Source: an uncultured Oscillochloris sp. | GTDB lineage: Bacteria; Chloroflexota; Chloroflexia; Chloroflexales; Chloroflexaceae | Length of the DNA stretch: 39,890 nt | Assembly (NCBI GenBank): GCA_903916565.1 | Contig: CAIWXH010000276.1 | Location: forward strand, 1 to 39,890 | Direction of reading: 5' to 3' | In this document: piece after piece, positions 7,140 to 15,324 of the stretch | Layout of the letters: every line of letters starts with the position of its first letter | Position numbering within the stretch: the first letter of the stretch is position 1 | Notes under the pieces: model-generated | What the model saw: the letters and a program-made list of their open reading frames with translations, nothing else | Database searches by the model: none | Told to the model about the DNA's origin: nothing | Position numbers and translations under genes: made by a program

Positions 7140-9875
7140 CTACTTCCCGTGTTCCGTCGCGGGCAGAATAAAACTGAAGGTGCTGCCCTCGCCGACGACG
7201 CTGCGTGCCCAGATCCGGCCTCCCAGCAACTCGACCAGGGGTTTGACCAGCGAGAGGCCCAAGCCCGTGCCGCCCGCCTCAATCTTCAGTGAATTTTCGG
7301 CACGGTAGAAGCGGTCGAAGATACGCGGAAGATCCTCGGCGGCAATCCCCACCCCGGTGTCACGAATGCTCAACTGGGTATAGCGCCGCCCCTGGGTCAA
7401 CGTGTCACGCACCTCCTCCGGCAATTCATCGTAGCGGGCCGCATGCGCCTCGACCGAAATCTGGCCACCCTTCGGCGTGTACTTCAGGGCGTTCGCCAGC
7501 AAGTTAAGGAGAATCTGATGCAGGCGATGGGCGTCAGCGCGCACGAGAGGCAACCCAGGCGGAATGCTGATCGATAGCTCGTGACGCCGCTCGGCAGTCA
7601 GCCCCTTGAGTTCGGCCACCACGCCGCTCAAAGCCTCGGCGAGGTGCAGCGAACGCCACTCGACCTCCACGCTGCCCGACTCGATTTTCGTGATGTCGAG
7701 TACATCATTAATCAGTGCGATCATGCGCTCGGTGTTATTGTAAATCGTGGTCACAAACTCGCGCTGGGTATCGTTGAGCGGCCCCAGGCCACCCATCGAG
7801 AGGAGCTGCGTGAAGCCTTTAATCGCCGTCATCGGCGTCCGCAGCTCGTGGGACATCGTCCCGATAAACTCGGTCTTCAGGCGGTCGGCCTCGACCTCAC
7901 GAGTAATATCGCGGAGCACCAACAGAGCGCCCAGCAACTCGTTGTCGTCTTTGAGCACCGGCCCAAGCAAAAAGCTGACGGTGCGAACCCCCACCTTCAG
8001 CGTTGACTGGAAGAAGCGCGGCTGCTCATCGTGAGTCAGCGGTCGGCGCAACAAATCCTCAAGCGGCAGCGCCGTCGCACGAACGCCCAGGTAGCGCGCA
8101 ATAATCGCATGCAGATTCCAAAGCAGCAGATCCTCGACCTCGCGCCCGAGAATAATTGCCGCACCGGGATTCGTCACCAGCACACCACCCTCAAGGTCAC
8201 AGACGATCACGCCGTCGCTCAGACTCTGGAGGATGGCCTGGATCTGGCTCGACTCTTTCTGCTGGCGGTCAAGCAACTCGTAGCGCCGCTCGGCTTCGGC
8301 GCTGATCATCTGGAACATGTTGGCGTTGTTGATGCCAATCGCAATCGCGCCAGCACAGGCGCTAAGCAAGCGCAGGTGCCCCTCATGAAAGAAACCGACC
8401 TCCCGATGCGAGAGGCTGATCACGCCAAGGACATCGCCCTGCATGATCAGGGGCACCGCAACCATGGCCCCCTCACGCTTACGAGCTGAGCCGCCCGGCA
8501 TCGAGACCCAGCGCTCGTCCTTCCCGACATCGTCAATCAGCGCCTCAGTACGATGCTGGGCCACCCAGCCAGCAATGCCGCTGCCAATGGGAAAGCGGAT
8601 ATAGTTGTTCGGGTTTGCCGGCACGCCCAGCACGGCCCGCGTCACCATCAGGCTGTTATCCTGCTCGATCAGCATCACCGACGCATGTTCGGCTTTGGTA
8701 ATATCAGCCAGCAACTGCAGCGAGGTGTGGAGCAGCGCGTCGAGATCGAGCGTGCTGCTGACCTCGGTCGCGATCTGGTGGGTCGTCGCCAGACGATCCT
8801 TCTCGTCCTGAAGCTCGCGGGTACGCTCAGCGACGCGCTGCTCAAGCGCAACATTCAGCCCGCGCACCTCAACATAGAGCCGCGCATTCGAGAGCGCGAT
8901 GGCGGTCTGACTGATCACGGCCTGGGCGAGATCCTGTTGCAGACGCAGTTGGTTGAGCGGGTCAGGGTCTTGAAGCACCACGACGGCCAGCGCCTGTTCA
9001 CCACTGACCATCGGCAGCGCCAGCACCCCACAGCCAGGCTGAAGCCAAGCACCCTGGCGGCGCACATCCGGCTTGAACTCAAACTGGAACGTCTTGGTGG
9101 TGAAGGCCCGGGCCACGATGTCGCCCTGGCGCTCAAGCGGGATCAGCATCCCAATCATCGGCATGTGCTCTGCGCCGACCGTATGTGAGGCCAGCAGGGC
9201 GGGTGTACCATCGTCGCCGTCATCAAGGCCCATCCCCAGTTCGGCGGGCATCCAGATCGCAATGTGGGCCACGCCAGTGAGCGAATGGAGGTTCGTAAGC
9301 ACCAGGTCGAAGAGTTGGTCGGGTTCAAGGATCGCCGAGAGTTGTTGCGAAATCACATTCAGCGCTTGGAGCTGAAGCGCACGCCGGTCGGCGGCAGCCG
9401 AGGCCGCGTCCAGACTCTCAGCGATGAACTCGTGGTTACGGATCAACTCACGGCTATGGTCATCCCAGACCTGCGCGACCGCCGTAGCAGCCTGCGCGAA
9501 CAGTTCATCGAGCGCCTCGACCACATCGAGGCGCTCGGCAGGCGCGACCGCACGGCGTACATGCGCGCGCGCACCGCGACTCAACTGACCGTTCAGATCA
9601 AGGCTCGCAGAGAGTCCCGCCGCAGGATGCTCGGCCAGGGCCAGGGCGTGCAACTGCGCGGCTAGGGGGGCATAGTCACCGCATGCCGCGCTGATCATCG
9701 CCTCATACAACTGTGTGATCGCAACGACAGGGCTGATCGTAGCGACCTCGCCCCCCGCAGTATCGCTGGGTTCAGATGCAAGCACTCCAACGTGGGGAGC
9801 CGCCAACAAGTCGGCCCACTGAGGGAGCAGGTCGGGGCGCTGGGCTTCGAGCCAGGCTGCGAGGTCGATGTTCAT
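7140..9875 (-). CDS. GAF/PAS sensor histidine kinase linked to Rsb module
   Basis: This 911-residue cytoplasmic kinase has an all-helical N-terminus (about 1-170) that resembles the RsbRD sensor domain of stressosome proteins (tentative), GAF 1 (about 185-335), a coiled coil (EQRVAERTRELQDEKDRL), GAF 2 (about 375-525), a PAS domain (about 540-650), and a HisKA domain with the phospho-acceptor His676 in MSHELRTPM. The HATPase domain has N-box NLLANALKYT, DTGVGIA, and GGTGLGLSL. There is no transmembrane segment. The start is 3 bp after the stop of the RsbX-like gene, so the two are probably translationally coupled. No cognate response regulator lies next to it. Confidence 0.9.
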   Translation of the reverse strand: MNIDLAAWLEAQRPDLLPQWADLLAAPHVGVLASEPSDTAGGEVATISPVVAITQLYEAMISAACGDYAPLAAQLHALALAEHPAAGLSASLDLNGQLSRGARAHVRRAVAPAERLDVVEALDELFAQAATAVAQVWDDHSRELIRNHEFIAESLDAASAAADRRALQLQALNVISQQLSAILEPDQLFDLVLTNLHSLTGVAHIAIWMPAELGMGLDDGDDGTPALLASHTVGAEHMPMIGMLIPLERQGDIVARAFTTKTFQFEFKPDVRRQGAWLQPGCGVLALPMVSGEQALAVVVLQDPDPLNQLRLQQDLAQAVISQTAIALSNARLYVEVRGLNVALEQRVAERTRELQDEKDRLATTHQIATEVSSTLDLDALLHTSLQLLADITKAEHASVMLIEQDNSLMVTRAVLGVPANPNNYIRFPIGSGIAGWVAQHRTEALIDDVGKDERWVSMPGGSARKREGAMVAVPLIMQGDVLGVISLSHREVGFFHEGHLRLLSACAGAIAIGINNANMFQMISAEAERRYELLDRQQKESSQIQAILQSLSDGVIVCDLEGGVLVTNPGAAIILGREVEDLLLWNLHAIIARYLGVRATALPLEDLLRRPLTHDEQPRFFQSTLKVGVRTVSFLLGPVLKDDNELLGALLVLRDITREVEADRLKTEFIGTMSHELRTPMTAIKGFTQLLSMGGLGPLNDTQREFVTTIYNNTERMIALINDVLDITKIESGSVEVEWRSLHLAEALSGVVAELKGLTAERRHELSISIPPGLPLVRADAHRLHQILLNLLANALKYTPKGGQISVEAHAARYDELPEEVRDTLTQGRRYTQLSIRDTGVGIAAEDLPRIFDRFYRAENSLKIEAGGTGLGLSLVKPLVELLGGRIWARSVVGEGSTFSFILPATEHGK

Positions 9876-9878
9876 GGG

Positions 9879-10460
9879 CTACTCGGTGATCCGAACCGCC
9901 ACGACGGTTGCGTCGTCATTCTCTTTGCCGTGAAGTGCTAGGATCCGTTCGGCAAGACTCTGGGGGGGCAGCGTCAGACTAATGGTCGTATCAATGTTGA
10001 GCCGACTTGAGATCCCGTCGCTATAAAGAACGAAGGTATCGCCAAAATTATAGCTATAGGTCAGCTTCAGCAGATGGGGCAGTTTGTAGCCAATGATGCC
10101 ATTCTTCGAGATCGGCTTGATCGGCAAGGCGCTGTAGACCTGCGCGCCAATATTGCCGACGCCCATATAGGTGACGCTCCGCAGTTGCAGATTAAAGGTG
10201 AGCAGCGCCATCACCGCACCCCGCGTGCCATGCAGCGCCGTGTGCGAACGCTGGAGCAAGAGCGCCGGGTCGTCACCGGGCTTGGCCCGCACCACGTCGG
10301 CAGCGGCATCCGCCGCACGTGCGGCCTCCACCCCGCCGCCGAGTCCATCGATCACGCAGACCTGCAGACCGGCAGGCTCAAAGCGCTCAACCACATACGT
10401 GTCGCCGCTCACCGTCTGGCCCGTCTTTGGGCGAACCACCGCGCCCCAACTAACGCCCAT
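9879..10460 (-). CDS. RsbX-like PP2C-family serine phosphatase
   Basis: The 193-residue protein has the short PP2C/SpoIIE fold of RsbX: CVIDGLGGGVEAARAAD (metal-binding Asp and Gly-rich turn), YMGVGNIGAQVY, and FVLYSDGISSR near the C-terminus, ending ENDDATVVAVRI. RsbX dephosphorylates stressosome proteins phosphorylated by RsbT. I chose the ATG at 10460, with GGAG about 9 nt upstream, which overlaps the end of the RsbT-like gene by 11 nt. The longer frame to 10535 lies inside that gene. It forms a tight operon with the sensor kinase downstream. Confidence 0.85.
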   Translation of the reverse strand: MGVSWGAVVRPKTGQTVSGDTYVVERFEPAGLQVCVIDGLGGGVEAARAADAAADVVRAKPGDDPALLLQRSHTALHGTRGAVMALLTFNLQLRSVTYMGVGNIGAQVYSALPIKPISKNGIIGYKLPHLLKLTYSYNFGDTFVLYSDGISSRLNIDTTISLTLPPQSLAERILALHGKENDDATVVAVRITE

Positions 10461-10881
10461 AGACCGATCTCCGACGCGGCGTACTGAGCCACTTGGTAGC
10501 TCGCACGCACGTGCCCACACCCACCGTAGACTCAATGCTAAACTCGTCCATCAGGCGGCGCACACCCGGCAGCCCCGCGCCGAGCGTATGGGCCGTGCTA
10601 TAGCCATCTTGGAGCGCAAGCTCGATATCGGCAATGCCCGGCCCCGTATCAACGGCAGTGACCGTAAGTCCTGGGCCACTCACCGGGTCACTCATGCGGG
10701 TCAGCGTCAGCGTGCCGCCCCCAGCGTGAACCAGCAGGTTACGAGTCAACTCAAGAATAACGATCTCAATACGGGTGCGATCCACGGCACTAAAGCCCAC
10801 GGCGGTAGCCAATTCACGGGCGTGGCTCATCGCGACGTAGACATCGACCTCGCGCTGGATCGAGCAGTCGATAGGCTTCAT
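10450..10881 (-). CDS. RsbT-like serine/threonine (anti-sigma type) kinase
   Basis: The 143-residue GHKL-fold kinase shows the N-box EIVILELTRNLLVHAGGG (about 38-55), the G1 box DTGPGI and the G2 box TLGAGLPGVRRLMDEF, as in RsbT (about 133 residues). RsbT phosphorylates the stressosome proteins RsbR and RsbS and, once released, activates a partner. The partner RsbU is absent; the co-transcribed sensor kinase is a plausible output. RsbR and RsbS genes are also absent from the window. A perfect -10 box lies about 55 bp upstream. Confidence 0.85.
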   Translation of the reverse strand: MKPIDCSIQREVDVYVAMSHARELATAVGFSAVDRTRIEIVILELTRNLLVHAGGGTLTLTRMSDPVSGPGLTVTAVDTGPGIADIELALQDGYSTAHTLGAGLPGVRRLMDEFSIESTVGVGTCVRATKWLSTPRRRSVYGR

Positions 10882-10935
10882 CTAATTTGTCGTCGGTGTA
10901 AAAAAAGGGGGGAGCGGGGGCTACAACGTCCGGGC

Positions 10936-10944
10936 ATTATAACA
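10936..10944 (-). promoter_or_regulatory. Extended -10 promoter for the rsbT-rsbX-kinase operon
   Basis: On the minus strand the sequence reads TGTTATAAT: a perfect TATAAT (10936-10941) preceded by the TGn extension. It lies about 55 bp upstream of the rsbT-like ATG and 35 bp past the end of dtd. No good -35 hexamer is seen, which extended -10 promoters can tolerate. Confidence 0.6.
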
Positions 10945-10978
10945 CTCGGCGGGGGCAGACACAGCCTGCGCTTCAGCC

Positions 10979-11455
10979 TCACGCGAGTACTGGCGAGCGC
11001 CGTGGGAGCTTCCATGTCGCACTGTCCAAGATGATCGTGACCGGCCCATCGTTGACCAGCGCAACGCGCATCATGGCCCCAAAAACGCCTGTCGCAACGG
11101 GGACACCGAGGGTACGCAAGGCTTCGGCGTAGGCGACAACGAGGGGGGCGGCAAGGTCGGGGGGCGCGGCATCGGTGAAGCTTGGGCGGCGCCCCTTGCG
11201 GGTGTCGGCGTAGAGCGTAAACTGCGAGACCACCAACGCATCCCCGCCCACATCAAGCAGCGACAGGTTAAACTTGTCCTCGCCATCAGCGAAAATACGC
11301 AGGCCGACGGTCTTCTCGGCCAACAAGCGCGCTTCTTCGGCGCTGTCGCCATGGCCGACGCCCAACAACACGAGCAAACCCATGCCCGTGCGCCCCACAA
11401 TCTGCCCCTCAACTTCGACCGAAGCCGCGCTTACGCGCTGGATGACTGCACGCAT
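10979..11455 (-). CDS. dtd: D-aminoacyl-tRNA deacylase
   Basis: The 158-residue DTD-family enzyme hydrolyses D-amino acids mischarged on tRNA, a proofreading role in the cytoplasm. It begins [15 protein letters not shown], the family start, and carries the active-site SQFTLYAD and the NDGPVT (Gly-Pro) motif near residue 140. Length is normal. I chose the ATG at 11455; six earlier codons are open to 11473 but run into a repeat. Its start is 107 bp from the stop of the YacL-like gene, and the spacer is almost wholly repeat copy 3. It could be read through from radA and the yacL-like gene. Confidence 0.96.
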   Translation of the reverse strand: MRAVIQRVSAASVEVEGQIVGRTGMGLLVLLGVGHGDSAEEARLLAEKTVGLRIFADGEDKFNLSLLDVGGDALVVSQFTLYADTRKGRRPSFTDAAPPDLAAPLVVAYAEALRTLGVPVATGVFGAMMRVALVNDGPVTIILDSATWKLPRRSPVLA

Positions 11456-11468
11456 ACACGTTTCTTTA

Positions 11469-11562
11469 GACAAGGTTCGCGGTTACTTTACAGTTTGGGC
11501 ATACGCAGGGCGAACTGGTGCGTTCGGGCTGAAACCTGAAACCTGAAACCTGAGACCTTGTC
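11469..11562 (+). repeat. 94-bp dispersed MITE-like repeat, copy 3 (reference copy)
   Basis: This copy is intact. It starts GACAAGGTTCGCGG, has the core TTTACAGTTTGGGCA, then about three and a half CTGAAAC heptads, and ends ACCTTGTC. TTA flanks it on both sides (11466-11468 and 11563-11565). The right-hand TTA is, on the minus strand, the TAA stop codon of the YacL-like gene. It therefore fills the spacer between that gene and dtd. Confidence 0.9.
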
Positions 11563-12660
11563 TTACGACGAACTAGCGACGGACTCTTGGCTCGGTGCCA
11601 ACGTGGCAAAGACGAGACGGCCAGTCTGGGTCTGATGCAGGCGCGTAATCACAACCTCAATGGTCTGGCCAATCAAATGGCGGGCATCCTCAACAATGAC
11701 CGGGGTGCCGTCATCGAGATAGCCAACGCCCTGCTGACGCGCATTGCCCTCGTTACGGATCGTCAGCTTGAGGCGCTGCTCCTGGACAACCAGCGGGCGC
11801 ACGGATTCGCTGAGAATGTTCAGGCTCAGCACCTTAACACCCTGAAGGGCGGCAACCTTGTTCAGATTAAAGTCATTGGTGATGATCGGGCAGCCATACT
11901 CACGCGCCAGGGCCACCAGCTTATCGTCAACCTTGGTAACCCCAGAAACCTCGACACTGACCACCTCGACGGGCAGCGGCGACTGACGCTGCATCTCATT
12001 CAGCAGTTCGAGACCACGGCGCCCCTTGCCACGGCGCAGGTCATCAGCCGAGTCGGCCAATTGCTGCAACTCGGCAAGCACAAAGGCCGGCACGATCAGC
12101 GTGCCATCGAGAAAGCCGGTGCGGGCGACAGCGGCAATGCGCCCATCAATAATCGCACTAGTATCGAGCAGCAGGCGTCTGGGCGGCGGCGGCAGTGCCT
12201 CAGGGTCGGGCAAGCTTTGGGCCGGGGGTGTCCGCTGCAAACCCCTGAGCAACTCGACCATATCGTGGCGGCGCAGCGCAAAGATCGTGCCGCCAATATA
12301 GGCCAAGCAGCCAGCGCCAACGAGGGGCAGGAACTGACCAAACGGGGCGGGCAGGCTTGCCAGCGGCACGGTCAGAAACACAGCAAACACGAGGCCAAGC
12401 ATTGACCCTGCGCCCACAAGCAGCAACTCGGGCAGGGGCACGCTGCGCGAGCGGCGCAGCAGCTCAGCAATGGGGTCAATCGTCACCCGTGGCGTCACCA
12501 GCAGGCCGAGGCCAGCGCCAGCCAAGGCGAGCAACTGAATCGCGAGTTGTTGAAACTCGTCGGGGTGAAAATTCGAGAGGTTGAGACCAACCGACCAGCC
12601 TACATAGGCTAGGACAACCATCCCAACGATCCGTGAGACAAAATTAAGGCTGACGTTCAT
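11563..12660 (-). CDS. YacL-like membrane PIN/TRAM-domain protein
   Basis: The 365-residue protein has about four N-terminal transmembrane segments (about 8-130), then a PIN nuclease-fold domain with acidic residues in LLLDTSAIIDGRI, VLAELQQLAD, KVDDKLVALA and ITNDFNLNKV (about 165-285), and a C-terminal TRAM domain (about 290-350, from NEGNARQQGVGYLDDGTPVIV). This is the architecture of B. subtilis YacL, whose exact substrate I do not know; RNA binding or cleavage is implied by the domains. It is 39 bp downstream of radA, matching the radA-yacL neighbourhood of Firmicutes. Its stop codon coincides with the flank of repeat copy 3. Confidence 0.9.
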   Translation of the reverse strand: MNVSLNFVSRIVGMVVLAYVGWSVGLNLSNFHPDEFQQLAIQLLALAGAGLGLLVTPRVTIDPIAELLRRSRSVPLPELLLVGAGSMLGLVFAVFLTVPLASLPAPFGQFLPLVGAGCLAYIGGTIFALRRHDMVELLRGLQRTPPAQSLPDPEALPPPPRRLLLDTSAIIDGRIAAVARTGFLDGTLIVPAFVLAELQQLADSADDLRRGKGRRGLELLNEMQRQSPLPVEVVSVEVSGVTKVDDKLVALAREYGCPIITNDFNLNKVAALQGVKVLSLNILSESVRPLVVQEQRLKLTIRNEGNARQQGVGYLDDGTPVIVEDARHLIGQTIEVVITRLHQTQTGRLVFATLAPSQESVASSS

Positions 12661-12699
12661 AAGGTTTCGCCCGCTGGCGAACGAGTATGTGCGGGGCGT

Positions 12700-14067
12700 C
12701 TACTGTTTACGGGCGAGGAGATCGACCACCTCAGCTAACGAGCGCGCAGGCATCTGGCTCAGGCCGTTCACCGCGCCAGCCTGGGCGGTTGCGGGCACCA
12801 CCGCCCGGGTGAAACCGAGCTTGGCCGCCTCGGTGAGCCGACGGTCAAGGTGGCTCACACTGCGTAGTTCGCCCGAGAGGCCGACCTCACCGACCATCAC
12901 CAGATCGCTCTCGATGCACTGGTTGCGGTACGACGAGGCGATTGCCAGGGCCACGGCCAAGTCAGCGGCTGGTTCGCCAATCCGCAGCCCGCCCACAATA
13001 TTGACATACACATCCTGGTTGAAGAGCGGCAGACCCACGCGCTTGGTGAGCACCGCCGTGAGCATCAGCAGGCGATTAAGATCGAAGCCGTTGGTCGTCC
13101 GACGGGGCTGGGCACTGCCCGTCGTCGAGGTAAGCGCCTGAACCTCGACCAACAACGGGCGCGTACCCTCCATCATCACCGCCACCGTCGAGCCGGGGCT
13201 GCCCGCGCTACGCTCAGCCAGAAACACCTGCGAGGGGTTGGGCACTTCGCGCAGACCATCGCCAGCCATCTCGAAGACGCCAACCTCGTTGGTCGAGCCG
13301 AAGCGATTCTTCACCCCGCGCAACAGCCGGTACTGGTGGAAGCGGTCGCCCTCAAGGTAGAGCACCACATCAACAATGTGTTCAAGCACACGCGGCCCAG
13401 CGATAGCGCCCTCTTTGGTGACGTGGCCGACCAAAAAGATGGGGATGCCAAGCTCTTTGGCAAGCTGCATCAGGCGCAGGGCACCCTCCCGCACCTGTGA
13501 AACACTGCCCGCAGCGCTGCTCAACTCCTCAAGATAGACCGTCTGGATCGAGTCGACAATCACCATGCCGGGGCGCAGATCGCGAATCTGCTGCAAAATC
13601 GTGTTGAGGGAGGTTTCGGAGTAGACATACAGGTCGTCGGCGTCCATCCCCAGACGCTCGGCGCGCAGCTTAATCTGCTGGGCCGACTCCTCGGCGCTGA
13701 TGTAGAGGGCCGTGCCGACCTGTGCGGCGAAGTGAGCCGCCACTTGGCCGAGCAGTGTAGACTTCCCCACGCCGGGGTCACCACCAATCAGCACCACCGA
13801 GCCAGGCACGAGGCCGCCACCAAGCACGCGGGCGAGTTCCTCGGTGTAGACGGGGAGGCGCTGAAAGCCACTGATGGGCACATCACGGAGGCGAATCGGG
13901 CGGGCACCGGCGCTGCCACTCTCACGAATACTGCCCCGACTGTCGGCCTTCACCTCAGTCTGCTCGACCAGACTGTCCCAGGTGCCACAATCGGGACACT
14001 TACCCATCCAGCGGGTTTGCTGGGCGCCGCACTGCTGACAGACAAAAATGGTGCGTGGCTTCGCCAT
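12700..14067 (-). CDS. radA: DNA repair protein RadA (Sms)
   Basis: The 455-residue branch-migration helicase has a zinc finger (Cys10, Cys13, Cys24, Cys27), a RecA-like ATPase with Walker A GGDPGVGKST (about 95-104), the RadA-specific KNRFGS motif and a C-terminal Lon-protease-like domain. It acts in recombination intermediate processing. The ATG at 14067 gives the family start MAKPRTIFVCQQCG; the frame stays open to 14154 without similarity. A TATAAT box ends only 6 nt before this ATG, so the transcript may be leaderless. The YacL-like gene follows. Confidence 0.97.
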   Translation of the reverse strand: MAKPRTIFVCQQCGAQQTRWMGKCPDCGTWDSLVEQTEVKADSRGSIRESGSAGARPIRLRDVPISGFQRLPVYTEELARVLGGGLVPGSVVLIGGDPGVGKSTLLGQVAAHFAAQVGTALYISAEESAQQIKLRAERLGMDADDLYVYSETSLNTILQQIRDLRPGMVIVDSIQTVYLEELSSAAGSVSQVREGALRLMQLAKELGIPIFLVGHVTKEGAIAGPRVLEHIVDVVLYLEGDRFHQYRLLRGVKNRFGSTNEVGVFEMAGDGLREVPNPSQVFLAERSAGSPGSTVAVMMEGTRPLLVEVQALTSTTGSAQPRRTTNGFDLNRLLMLTAVLTKRVGLPLFNQDVYVNIVGGLRIGEPAADLAVALAIASSYRNQCIESDLVMVGEVGLSGELRSVSHLDRRLTEAAKLGFTRAVVPATAQAGAVNGLSQMPARSLAEVVDLLARKQ

Positions 14068-14073
14068 AGGCGC

Positions 14074-14082
14074 ATTATACCA
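14074..14082 (-). promoter_or_regulatory. Extended -10 promoter directly upstream of radA
   Basis: On the minus strand the sequence is TGGTATAAT, with TATAAT at 14074-14079. Only 6 nt separate it from the ATG of radA, so transcription would begin at or next to the start codon. No convincing -35 box is seen. Confidence 0.6.
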
Positions 14083-14137
14083 CCGCAGCGCGTTCGACAG
14101 ACGTGAGGGCAGCGCCACGTCGGCGCTCTGTGGTGAT

Positions 14138-14179
14138 AAAAAAAGCCTCACCAATGGGCTAAAGCTCAGTCTGAGGCTT
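14138..14179 (-). terminator. Intrinsic terminator after the glycosyltransferase
   Basis: On the minus strand the stem AAGCCTCA / TGAGGCTT (14172-14179 with 14143-14150) encloses a 21-nt loop that can pair further, followed by a run of seven T (14138-14144). The hairpin overlaps the last codons of the glycosyltransferase gene (stop at 14166). It would separate that gene from radA. Confidence 0.8.
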
Positions 14180-15167
14180 GCTGGTTGAAGAGCGCCCGCG
14201 AGCGATCAACCGAGGCAGATAAGCCCGCGATAAGCCCCTGGGTCAGGCCAAGGCAGCGCCCAAGCACCGGCGGCTTGTGCAGGCGCAGCAGGCTTGTGAT
14301 CGTCGGGAGGAGAACCATCGAGTAGCAGACCGCAAGGTAGTAGCGAAGCACGGGCCAAATGCCGCACTTGATCAGCTTGCCACACACGGCACCGACGGCG
14401 AACATATTGTTGCGAATGAGCTTGCGCCGCTGAGCATGGGTGCGGAAGCCGTGGTGTATGATGCTCACGCGGTTGGTGCGATAGATCTGGTAATGACTCA
14501 TCAGCATACGCAGCGCAAAGTCAAGGTCATTCCCGCTGCGAAAGCGCGATCCAGAACCCAGACTTGGGTCGAACCCGCTGATGCTGCGTGCCGCCGAGCG
14601 CCGAACCGCCATGCCAGCCCCGATGCCAAGATTGACCCCATCGCAGGTCTGCCAGTGCGCCAGATCCTCGATCAGCAGCGAACGCTGCGAGACATTTGTT
14701 GGCACCGAACCCAGCTTGAGGTCGCATGCCTCAGCAACCACATCGCAGAAGACCAGGCCGACGCGGGGGTAGCGCAAGAACGGGGCGATCATCTCGACGA
14801 TCCAGTTCGGCGGCACCACACAGTCGTCATCGGTGACAATGACCAGATCGGTGTTGACAAAGGCGAGTCCGAGATTGAGCGCCTGACTCAACCCATGGGT
14901 GGGTGTGCTGATGTAGCGTAGGTTCGCAACATCTTGCATAGCCGTAATCGCATGGGCAGTCCGATGATCTTCGCTCTGATCAACAACCACGAGCGTGAGG
15001 TTCGGGTACCCACAGGCCGTAATGCTACGGATGGTGCTCGTAACTGAGTCGCCGCGATCACGGGTGGCGATCAAGACGGTGACAGGCAACACCGTGTAGC
15101 CGATACTGGCGGGCGAAGGATTGGTCGCACGCTTGTACGTGGGTGGCGTTACTACCAAGCTGTTCAT
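14166..15167 (-). CDS. Family 2 glycosyltransferase
   Basis: The 333-residue GT-A-fold protein shows the nucleotide-sugar region VTVLIATRDRGDSVTSTI (about 29-46), LVVVDQSED, the metal-binding acidic cluster VTDDDCVVPP (about 112-121), and FRSGNDLDFALRM as the acceptor-side ED-type motif. A hydrophobic stretch near 275-295 suggests membrane contact. It may act on a cell-surface polysaccharide or glycolipid; acceptor and donor cannot be read from the sequence. It has its own promoter and terminator and lies between clpC and radA, which are neighbours in Firmicutes, so it appears inserted. Confidence 0.88.
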   Translation of the reverse strand: MNSLVVTPPTYKRATNPSPASIGYTVLPVTVLIATRDRGDSVTSTIRSITACGYPNLTLVVVDQSEDHRTAHAITAMQDVANLRYISTPTHGLSQALNLGLAFVNTDLVIVTDDDCVVPPNWIVEMIAPFLRYPRVGLVFCDVVAEACDLKLGSVPTNVSQRSLLIEDLAHWQTCDGVNLGIGAGMAVRRSAARSISGFDPSLGSGSRFRSGNDLDFALRMLMSHYQIYRTNRVSIIHHGFRTHAQRRKLIRNNMFAVGAVCGKLIKCGIWPVLRYYLAVCYSMVLLPTITSLLRLHKPPVLGRCLGLTQGLIAGLSASVDRSRALFNQQASD

Positions 15168-15169
15168 AC

Positions 15170-15238
15170 GAATTACTCGTACTACATCGTACTGCTACAC
15201 TCCTACGACGTATTATAGATGGTAATCGTACGAACTTG
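15170..15238 (-). promoter_or_regulatory. Promoter region of the glycosyltransferase with TCGTAC repeats
   Basis: A perfect TATAAT lies at 15212-15217 on the minus strand, about 45 bp upstream of the ATG. TCGTACTACA and TCGTACTGCT occur as adjacent direct repeats (about 15179-15198), and TCGTACGA, a perfect 8-bp palindrome, occurs near 15226-15233. Such TCGTAC repetition around a -10 box suggests an operator, but no known regulator is recognised. No good -35 hexamer is seen. Confidence 0.5.
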
Positions 15239-15268
15239 GGCCGGATTCTCATCTTGGGCGCACGAACG

Positions 15269-15307
15269 CCAACGGCCCCGCCAGCACGGTGCTGGCGGGG
15301 CCGTTGG
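15269..15307 (-). terminator. Perfect 19-bp hairpin downstream of clpC
   Basis: Bases 15269-15287 pair perfectly with 15289-15307 around a single central base, so a few central pairs will open to form the loop. The stem is very GC-rich (CCCCGCCAGCAC core). It lies 17 bp after the clpC stop codon. No T-tract follows on the minus strand, so it may act as a terminator or as a 3'-end stabiliser. Confidence 0.7.
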
Positions 15308-15324
15308 GAGCGGCTACGTACGGC

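Noticed and set aside
10886-10925. Terminator or regulatory RNA at the A/G-rich run before rsbT
   Set aside because: There is a run of A followed by G-rich sequence, but no stem pairs with it.
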